The notes under the pieces were generated by a model. It made no database searches. It worked only from the letters and a program-made list of their open reading frames with translations, and was not told the origin of the DNA. A program made the position numbers and the translations under genes. A stretch of 54,163 nt of DNA from Prevotella sp. ne3005 (GTDB lineage: Bacteria > Bacteroidota > Bacteroidia > Bacteroidales > Bacteroidaceae), in contig NZ_FOCK01000014.1 of NCBI RefSeq assembly GCF_900110085.1, positions 1 through 54,163 of the forward strand, given 5' to 3'. Each line of letters begins with the position of its first letter. The first letter of the stretch is position 1. Positions 48,854-54,163 of this stretch are shown here, piece by piece.

Positions 48854-51517
48854 TCAATTCACCATCAGGTTCATCTTCCTGAACTTGCCCTTATCATTAC
48901 CATTTTTAATCTTCTCTGCCAGTCTATCCTCTTTCAGTCGACTGATTTTGCTATAAACCGAATTGTCATTGTCATACCCAAAACATCTTCTTACATCCTC
49001 CATGGTAAACACCGATGGCAGTCGGTTGTAGCACTCCATTGTCTTCTGATGATGCTGGCGGTTCATCACGGCATCACGATGTCTGTTGTCGAAATATGTT
49101 TCAGCCATGGCCCCAAAGAAATGGCGCTGACAGGCGTAATGCATGTTGACGATCAACTCAACCAATTGCCAATCCACCTCGTCTGTTTCGAAGGAGCCCG
49201 TCCAGTAGTCACCATCCTGATGAACCTGATCCCAGTGACGCATCACGATGAAGGGAGCTGAAAAGTTCAATCCATGGTAGGCGCATCGTTTCAGCAACAT
49301 CTCGTCAGCCTTTGAGTCATTCTCCTTGGCATCCATCATCCTTCGTGCTGTCCAATCGTAGAGTTTATCCACAATCTTGTCCATGGGCAGCAGGCCTTTC
49401 ATCCTGTCGAGTTTAGTTGCCCACAACTTGATTCTTTTGTCACTCTCGAAGTCCACTTTGCTCTCCCTCTCCAACATCTCGTAGTCAGTAGAAGGTAGTG
49501 GTACGCAGGTCAGTCGTGTGGCCATTCCAGATCCGAAGTTCTGCTCGTTCACCTTCTTCTTCAGGGCGATAGGTGTACCCGTATAGACAAAGTTCCAGTA
49601 GACATTAAACTCCTGGAATATCGAATCGTTGTTCGAATACGCCTGACCATCTTCCTCATTATGGAAAGCCTTGAGTTCCAGCGATTGCTTATCAATCCAC
49701 GAACCACCCTTCTGAACGGTTACCGTATTGTCGAGCTCCGTGTCGAAGGTCAGCATGTGCAAGTGCATGGGTTCACCGTCTACGATCTCCACTGCGTTCA
49801 CCATGTCCTGAATGAACTGTGCGTTCGAAGTTCGGGCAGGATGCACCCTGATCACCACTTTGGGCTTCTTCGGCTTCTCCTTGTTGGCGCCCTTGGTGCG
49901 CATCTCCTCACGATAGGCATTAATGGCATCCTTGCCTTTTTGGTCTGCTGCCATAATGGGTGCTGCCAGCAACTTATACAATCGTGTGGCGAAGCTCTTA
50001 CCACAGGCAGGATCACCGATGATTAACGTAGAATTGTTGAGTCGCCTCAACTCTTCCGGACGATGATAGAAGCGGTAGGTACAGCGGGTCATGAGTGTCA
50101 TCATAAACCCGCCAGCCACAAACAACGCCGCAGGATACTGGTTCTTCTTCAAGCCTTTGCAGATATCCTTCAGAAGCGGGAAATCGTCCATCAGTGCTTT
50201 TATCTGTTCGCCCCAATCCCACAAATAGCGGTCGATATCGGATTCGGTAATATCATGGTCTCCCTGACTCCCTGTATCCTTGACTCCCTTTACAATTTCT
50301 TGATAACTTATACCACAAAAACTCTTCACCGCCTCCAGCATGGCCTTGGATGGTAGCGATCCCGCATACTTCTTCTCCTTCTCAGCGATGCAGCCCGCAG
50401 CTGATTCCACCGTCTGCTCCACGTTCTCATTGCGCTCTTCGATGATCTCCTGCACCCACGGCTGGGCTTCGACGACCCGCTGTACAGCGGCCTTATCTCC
50501 GTCGAGCATAAGCATGAGGTCTGTGGCGAGCTTAAGCGACTCCGCATGTCGATTGGAGTCTTCCTTGCAGGGCAGCTTATCCCCATACCTAGCATCAATA
50601 ATACCTTGTAAATCATACCCTCTCCATTTTAATGTCATTCCGAGCGCCCCCTCTGTCACCTCGAGCGTAGTCGAGAGGTCTCCTGAGATCTCTCCATGCG
50701 CTTCGCTTAGTCGAGATGACGAAACATCCACCGTCCGCTCATTCCCAGCCCTTTGTTGAGCATTCTTAGCGGCCACAGCAACAGCCTTAGTAGCACCACT
50801 ATGATTAGCCCGATACTCAGGCTCATATTTCTCACTAAACTCTTTGTTTTCATACGTAAACAGTTCTTTATCAATGAATAAAATGTCCGATTCTTTACAA
50901 ATAAAACTCATGCGACTTGCGTCTTTGCAACTCTCATCCACCTCCACGCCAAGCACCTTGGCCATAGCGTGCTGGTTGTCAATGAGATTACCCTTCTTCA
51001 CATCAGCCTTGAAGACTATCTTCAGGCCATGCCCTGAAGGGGTGATATAGATGAGCAGTATCCGACTTGTCATGTCGAGCGCCCCCTCTGTCATTCCGAG
51101 CGACTCCTTTGTCATTCCGAGCGTAGTCGAGGAATCTCCTGAGATCTCTCCATGCGCTTCGCTTAGTCGAGATGACGGGAGGGGCGCTTCGCTTAGTCGA
51201 GATGACATGGGGGCCAACCCCCAACTCTCAAAGACTTCGCGAGGATCCTCCACATGGTCTACATCCATCACCACAAGGCCAGTCAGTCGTGTGGCCGATT
51301 GTTTTCTCCAAGCACCCATTTTTCCAGCTTTCGAAGGTGTTTCATCGAAGGTAGCTTGGAAGATGAAGGCAGGCAGTCCGCGTTTCAGTTTCTGGTCGCC
51401 AGTCTCACGAAATTGGTCGATTGCCTCGTTCCATTTCGTCGCCCTGACGAGGGCCCAAAACTGGGCCTCGTCTACAGGCAACGTAGGATTAAAGAAATTC
51501 TTCTGATATACAAACAT
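48854..51517 (-). CDS. BT4734-like/VirE-N plus DUF3987 protein carrying two in-frame palindromic elements
   Basis: The 887-residue protein has a BT4734-like N-terminal domain (about 1-230; TGLVVMDVDHVEDP, YITPSGHGLKIVF, DESCKDASRMSFI) that resembles archaeo-eukaryotic primase parts, and a DUF3987 domain (about 420-760) with Walker A IGDPACGKSFATRL near residue 500 and TFDTELDN. It is thought to be a primase-helicase of mobile elements. Two palindromic elements are translated within it: R5 (residues about 104-150, SSRLSEAHGEISGD type) inside the N-terminal domain, and R4 (about 266-295) in the linker. Removing them restores normal family spacing. Confidence 0.88.
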   Translation of the reverse strand: MFVYQKNFFNPTLPVDEAQFWALVRATKWNEAIDQFRETGDQKLKRGLPAFIFQATFDETPSKAGKMGAWRKQSATRLTGLVVMDVDHVEDPREVFESWGLAPMSSRLSEAPLPSSRLSEAHGEISGDSSTTLGMTKESLGMTEGALDMTSRILLIYITPSGHGLKIVFKADVKKGNLIDNQHAMAKVLGVEVDESCKDASRMSFICKESDILFIDKELFTYENKEFSEKYEPEYRANHSGATKAVAVAAKNAQQRAGNERTVDVSSSRLSEAHGEISGDLSTTLEVTEGALGMTLKWRGYDLQGIIDARYGDKLPCKEDSNRHAESLKLATDLMLMLDGDKAAVQRVVEAQPWVQEIIEERNENVEQTVESAAGCIAEKEKKYAGSLPSKAMLEAVKSFCGISYQEIVKGVKDTGSQGDHDITESDIDRYLWDWGEQIKALMDDFPLLKDICKGLKKNQYPAALFVAGGFMMTLMTRCTYRFYHRPEELRRLNNSTLIIGDPACGKSFATRLYKLLAAPIMAADQKGKDAINAYREEMRTKGANKEKPKKPKVVIRVHPARTSNAQFIQDMVNAVEIVDGEPMHLHMLTFDTELDNTVTVQKGGSWIDKQSLELKAFHNEEDGQAYSNNDSIFQEFNVYWNFVYTGTPIALKKKVNEQNFGSGMATRLTCVPLPSTDYEMLERESKVDFESDKRIKLWATKLDRMKGLLPMDKIVDKLYDWTARRMMDAKENDSKADEMLLKRCAYHGLNFSAPFIVMRHWDQVHQDGDYWTGSFETDEVDWQLVELIVNMHYACQRHFFGAMAETYFDNRHRDAVMNRQHHQKTMECYNRLPSVFTMEDVRRCFGYDNDNSVYSKISRLKEDRLAEKIKNGNDKGKFRKMNLMVN
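50634..50720 (-). repeat. Palindromic element copy R4, in frame in the DUF3987 gene
   Basis: The 87-bp copy contains GTCATTCCGAGCGCC as outer half-site, then GTCACCTCGAGCGTAGTCGA, the centre GAGGTCTCCTGAGATCTCTC and CTTCGCTTAGTCGAGATGAC. It encodes SSRLSEAHGEISGDLSTTL and a few more residues. Confidence 0.92.
51069..51206 (-). repeat. Palindromic element copy R5, 138 bp, in frame in the DUF3987 gene
   Basis: This is the longest copy: three left half-sites (51069, 51089 and 51110, each GTCATKYCGAGCG) and two right half-sites ending GTCGAGATGAC (near 51177 and at 51206) around one centre. 138 is 46 codons, so the frame is unchanged. The repeated half-sites suggest growth by duplication. Confidence 0.92.
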
Positions 51518-51520
51518 CGG

Positions 51521-51814
51521 CTACAGGGTTTGAATATCCGTGATGTAGAAAGCATTCTCATGACGCGTCTGATGGTTCTGATCCTCCCATGTACGATGCT
51601 TCCAGAATCCCTTCACGATATAAGGCATTCCCTGTTGGAACTGCGTATCGCGATTCTTCGAGGCCAATTCGCCCGTCATCTCACCATAGATGGTGTCGCC
51701 ACCACGCTTCATCACTACGCCACGGCTCTTGAAGTATTCAGAGCTGCCGTCCTGCTTCTGATACTGGCGCTCAGAGTATGCGCCCACCTCGATAATAGTT
51801 ACTAATGATTCCAT
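51521..51814 (-). CDS. Hypothetical protein, 97 residues, OB-fold-like
   Basis: I do not recognise the family. The protein (MESLVTIIEVGAYSERQYQK start) alternates short beta-like segments with a conserved-looking YFKSRGVVMKRGGDTIYGE and MPYIVKGFWKHRTW, a spacing that resembles single-strand DNA-binding OB folds; this is weak inference. It lies 3 bp before the DUF3987 gene on the same strand, which supports a DNA-related role in the same element. Confidence 0.65.
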   Translation of the reverse strand: MESLVTIIEVGAYSERQYQKQDGSSEYFKSRGVVMKRGGDTIYGEMTGELASKNRDTQFQQGMPYIVKGFWKHRTWEDQNHQTRHENAFYITDIQTL

Positions 51815-51835
51815 AATAAGATAGATTTTTATTGG

Positions 51836-52159
51836 TTAAACTCTTTCGATAATTTCTCGTTCGATGAGGGCATCCTTGGCGCTGCGAGCGTGTTCGTTCA
51901 GTAGCTCAATCAGCTCGGCCAGGCTCAAATCCTTGGGGAAACTGGCAAACACCTTGAGTTGTTTCAGCGACTCTTTCACCCAACCCCATGCTAACTTTTT
52001 CACCAGACGGTCCTTTGGGCGGACACTCTTCTTTCTATTATAGGCATTCAGGTCACCCATACCTTTGTTTGGGTCAAAACCCACTGATCCCTCTACTCTT
52101 AAGCCTGCCACCATGCGGGCATAACTCTTTTCATCAATTGCGATTGTTATGTATTTCAT
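51836..52159 (-). CDS. Hypothetical protein, 107 residues
   Basis: Unrecognised. It begins MKYITIAIDEKSYARMVAGL, is basic in the middle (RKKSVRPKDRLVKKLAWGW) and helical and acidic at the end (LAELIELLNEHARSAKD). It lies 21 bp before the OB-like gene in the same operon of the right-hand accessory element. Confidence 0.6.
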   Translation of the reverse strand: MKYITIAIDEKSYARMVAGLRVEGSVGFDPNKGMGDLNAYNRKKSVRPKDRLVKKLAWGWVKESLKQLKVFASFPKDLSLAELIELLNEHARSAKDALIEREIIERV

Positions 52160-52262
52160 AATGTTGTCGAATTTGTGAGCTTTTGGAAAGCGATGTGTTT
52201 TTCAGTTGAGCTCAATTTCTATCCGGATACTTTCCCACTCGCTCATTCCTCCGACTCGGTTA

Positions 52263-52589
52263 TTAACTGAATAACTCTATAATGTAATTGTCTTTCACTT
52301 CCTCCGTAAAGGCGTCAAAGAGGCAGCGGTCGTACGACTCTCCATGCTGCAGCTGATACTCCCAAAAGTCTACCATGCTTCCGAGATAGTCCGTCACTTC
52401 GATGTCCAGATCCTGCATGGCCAGCTTGTAGTTGGCGATGAGCTTGCTCAGGGCGTAGTTCATGGCCACTGTGCCACTGATCGACTTGTCTGCCGAGAGC
52501 AACGCCTCTTCCATCTGGCGGTAAATCCGTTCGCCCTCAGATAAGTTCCAGTTCACTCTCGTTGATTGATTCTTGTTCTTGTTGTTCAT
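52263..52589 (-). CDS. Hypothetical protein, 108 residues
   Basis: Unrecognised, predicted helical, acidic towards the end. It starts MNNKNKNQSTRVNWNLSEGE and has YALSKLIANYKLAMQDLDIE in the middle. It follows the KilAC-like gene by 6 bp, so they are co-transcribed. The next 103 bp (52160-52262) hold no gene; I see only a TATCCGGATA palindrome near 52214. Confidence 0.6.
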   Translation of the reverse strand: MNNKNKNQSTRVNWNLSEGERIYRQMEEALLSADKSISGTVAMNYALSKLIANYKLAMQDLDIEVTDYLGSMVDFWEYQLQHGESYDRCLFDAFTEEVKDNYIIELFS

Positions 52590-52595
52590 AATCTT

Positions 52596-52952
52596 TTAAT
52601 ACTTAATTAATTGTTTGATAAAATCCTTTCCTTTGTCAGTCCAAACCAGCTTGGCCTTGAACATCAGTTGGCCTTTTTGGTTGGTCTTGGCGATGTAGCG
52701 GTGTCGGGCCAGGTCTCGGTGGATGTACTTTCTGGTCAGGCACCATGCTCCTTCTTGTTTGCGGATGATGCCCTGATCCTTCAGAAACGAGTTCAGGTCA
52801 TTTCCACTCATGTTGTAAAGTTTAGCAATCTCCGTCGGGGTGTAGCAGAATCTGCTCTTTCGGTTTTTCTCCTCCAGTTCCTCGGCGATGATCTCTTCTG
52901 CCTTGTTCACGATTTCCTCTTCTGAAAATCCCAAATAAAATGTTTTCATCAT
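52596..52952 (-). CDS. KilAC/phage antirepressor-like protein
   Basis: The 118-residue protein has an acidic N-terminal helix (FSEEEIVNKAEEIIAEELEE) and a C-terminal KilAC-like DNA-binding domain: CYTPTEIAKLYNMSGNDLNS, LKDQGIIRKQEGAWCLT and KLVWTDKGKDFIKQL. Such domains end phage antirepressors and similar island regulators. It is first in an operon that continues to the DUF3987 and M15 genes. Its promoter carries an inverted repeat at the start site (53108-53154), perhaps its own operator. Confidence 0.75.
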   Translation of the reverse strand: MMKTFYLGFSEEEIVNKAEEIIAEELEEKNRKSRFCYTPTEIAKLYNMSGNDLNSFLKDQGIIRKQEGAWCLTRKYIHRDLARHRYIAKTNQKGQLMFKAKLVWTDKGKDFIKQLIKY

Positions 52953-53107
52953 TCTGTTTTGTTTTACGTCGTTTCCTTATAACGACCTTTAAATTGTTTG
53001 TTTATCTTTTTTTAATTTTTACATCTTTTGATCTTCCAGCCTTTCATTTTTTCATTTTTATATCTTCCAGCCTTCTGGAATTCTTGCTGTATCAATAAGT
53101 CAAAGAT

Positions 53108-53154
53108 CACTGTCAGTTTGGAAGTCATTGTTTCCGTTTGACAGTGCAAAGTTA
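53108..53154 (-). promoter_or_regulatory. Promoter with inverted-repeat operator for the KilAC operon
   Basis: The -7 box TAACTTTG is at 53154-53147 (minus strand). Immediately downstream lie perfect 8-bp arms CACTGTCA (53108-53115) and TGACAGTG (53139-53146), with GGAA and TTCC as an inner pair. The placement over the transcription start fits repression. The leader to the ATG at 52952 is about 190 bases, T-rich on the plus strand and without genes. Confidence 0.65.
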
Positions 53155-53164
53155 GGCACAAAAA

Positions 53165-53193
53165 AAAGCACAGACAAGAAACGTCTGTGCTTT
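53165..53193 (-). terminator. Terminator between two accessory operons
   Basis: AAAGCACAGAC (53165-53175) and GTCTGTGCTTT (53183-53193) pair over 11 bp around a 7-base loop; eight T residues follow on the minus strand. It ends the operon with the 169-residue gene. Confidence 0.88.
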
Positions 53194-53250
53194 GGACTTG
53201 CTATTAGAACTATTGGAACTAACGTTAGACTTTTGGACTTCTCATTAGAC
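53194..53250 (-). repeat. Degenerate 9-11-bp repeats at the 3' end of the 169-residue gene
   Basis: On the plus strand ATTAGAAC, ATTGGAAC, GTTAGAC, TTTGGAC and ATTAGACC follow each other at 9-11-base intervals. They lie between the stop region of the gene and the terminator. Confidence 0.5.
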
Positions 53251-53754
53251 CTCATTCTCTGTTGTAGGGAACATTTTTTGCAACTCTCGATCCATTCTTT
53301 CACCAAGGATAATATATGGTTCTAAGACTCCATCTTTTCGCCAATTATCCAAGCGGCGCGACAAATGGCCCTTGCTGAACATTTTGTAAACTGCATCAAG
53401 ATTACAATCATGTTCGAAGCGTTTTGCCTCTTCGCTATTTTGAACCAACTTTACGAAATCTTTGATTGTACCATTGAAGCCCCAATTCTGCCATATTTGG
53501 AAACCAACACCCCATGAACGGTTTGAACTCCAAAATCCATCATGGTATGTCGTCTCGAAAACTTTCATCATCTGACTGAAAGTTGGTACTGGTTTCTCAT
53601 CCGTTTCTTGGGAAGGAGTGTCCTCTTCTTCTATCCCATTTTGATTATACACTGACCCATTGTAGTTCACTGGGGCATTATACACATTGTAATTGTTGAT
53701 GTTGCCAAAGAAATTGTTTACAGGGGCAACATGTTCTTTTCCTAAATTTTCCAT
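53245..53754 (-). CDS. Hypothetical protein, 169 residues, Asn/Tyr-rich start
   Basis: I do not recognise it as a named family. The first 50 residues are low-complexity (NNFFGNINNYNVYNAPVNYN and GSVYNQNG), followed by an acidic linker and a helical C-terminal domain of about 110 residues (FSQMMKVFETTYHDGFW to ELQKMFPTTENEV). The Asn-rich segment resembles the end of the upstream neighbour (NNFHGDIDNFNNY). It starts 2 bp after that gene's stop and is followed by a terminator. Confidence 0.65.
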   Translation of the reverse strand: MENLGKEHVAPVNNFFGNINNYNVYNAPVNYNGSVYNQNGIEEEDTPSQETDEKPVPTFSQMMKVFETTYHDGFWSSNRSWGVGFQIWQNWGFNGTIKDFVKLVQNSEEAKRFEHDCNLDAVYKMFSKGHLSRRLDNWRKDGVLEPYIILGERMDRELQKMFPTTENEV

Positions 53755-53756
53755 TT

Positions 53757-54161
53757 TTACAGTTGGTTTTGATAATTATTAAAATTGTCTATATCTCCAT
53801 GAAAGTTATTCTCTATCCAAACGGGTTGCAACGTACAAGCCTGATTAATCATCGGCCAGACTGATACGTTCCTCATCCTAGCCTCTTCTCTATGAGCCTT
53901 CTCCAGCTCCTCGGGCGGCAGGTTCCTGATGGCCTCGTTGATCATCGCCACCAGCTTCTCCACCTTGTAGAACTCCAACAGTTCAGCCACCTTCATCTTC
54001 GACATGTGCAGACAAACATACTTCCCATAGTCCTCTTTGTCGATGATCAGGTAAAGACCTTCCCATCGACTCATCCTCCTGAAAACGGCACAATGCACAT
54101 TGAAGTCAGTCAGGAACTCATAACCAGGTGGCAATTCTCCCTTCACCCGCTCGAAATCCAC
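53757..54161 (-). CDS. Hypothetical protein, at least 134 residues, right edge
   Basis: The frame reads from the right edge; GTG at 54161 may be the start (MDFERVKGELPPGYEFLTD) or an internal valine, so the gene may be partial. I recognise no named family. A folded N-terminal region (WEGLYLIIDKEDYGKYVCLH) is followed by a helical part (LEKAHREEARM) and an Asn-rich ending (IENNFHGDIDNFNNYQNQL), shared in style with the next gene. Both probably belong to one two-gene unit of the accessory element. Confidence 0.6.
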   Translation of the reverse strand: MDFERVKGELPPGYEFLTDFNVHCAVFRRMSRWEGLYLIIDKEDYGKYVCLHMSKMKVAELLEFYKVEKLVAMINEAIRNLPPEELEKAHREEARMRNVSVWPMINQACTLQPVWIENNFHGDIDNFNNYQNQL

Positions 54162-54163
54162 CT

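Noticed and set aside
48260..51517. M15 and DUF3987 genes as disrupted pseudogenes because of the inserts
   Set aside because: All three inserts keep the frame, contain no stop, and flank intact conserved motifs.
1..54163. tRNA, rRNA or intact insertion sequences
   Set aside because: I looked for cloverleaf-like arms, conserved rRNA stretches and transposase motifs and saw none; without a covariance search, a tRNA could still be missed.

Overview
The window comes from a Bacteroidota chromosome, most likely a Prevotella-type gut or rumen bacterium (Prevotellaceae). Evidence seen directly: at least fifteen promoters of the Bacteroidota form (TTTG, about 20 bases, TAnnTTTG); almost no Shine-Dalgarno sites; a PorT-family barrel; DUF3822, DUF4248, BT4734-like/DUF3987 and 'smalltalk' families that are characteristic of the phylum; and plant-polysaccharide enzymes (GH53, GH3, twin SGNH esterase). 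I saw no rRNA, tRNA, CRISPR array or intact insertion sequence.

Layout. 0-2 kb: accessory cassette with DUF4248, an HU-like protein and a 33-residue smalltalk peptide, preceded by a 32-bp inverted repeat around a 58-bp pure A/T tract. 2-6.3 kb: aldo/keto reductase and ferredoxin, PorT-like barrel, and a 5'-nucleotidase split into two genes in swapped order. 6.3-11.1 kb: rplS, a stand-alone AICAR formyltransferase, small proteins, a TPR membrane protein without an output domain, and a GH53 endogalactanase. 11.3-20 kb: two transport operons on the minus strand, a MacAB-TolC-like tripartite exporter and a YtrA-type GntR/ABC system with a matching operator over its own promoter. 20-28.3 kb: GH3, nadK, DJ-1/PfpI-ispD-recG, M23 peptidase. 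28.3-29.9 kb: a small AT-richer insert with an ORF6N protein and a RhuM remnant. 29.9-35.9 kb: one operon that interleaves a partner-switching set (SpoIIE phosphatase, RsbW-like kinase, STAS protein) with two GH13 alpha-glucan enzymes. 36-46.6 kb: DNA-metabolism and housekeeping genes (HerA-like ATPase, PPTase, rmuC, DUF4332, RecD-like helicase, a 31-residue peptide, DUF3822, rsmD, cls, dnaG). 46.6-48.3 kb: twin SGNH esterase. 48.3-54.2 kb: accessory element with M15 peptidase, BT4734-like/DUF3987 protein, KilAC-like protein and unknown small genes, running off the right edge.

The most unusual content is repetitive DNA. (1) A palindromic element of about 66-138 bp occurs five times; three copies lie in frame inside coding sequences and add 26-46 residues each, and a fourth supplies the stop codon of a helicase gene, much like Rickettsia palindromic elements but in either orientation. 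(2) Three intergenic arrays of degenerate units of about 22 bp with a GAYTATC core (849-945, 11107-11238, 28438-28541). (3) Many 7- and 8-bp tandem repeats, either abutting start codons (AAAAAGGT family) or inside coding sequence (tolC signal peptide, rsmD), where a one-unit change would shift the frame. These deserve the closest second look, together with the partner-switch/glucan operon.
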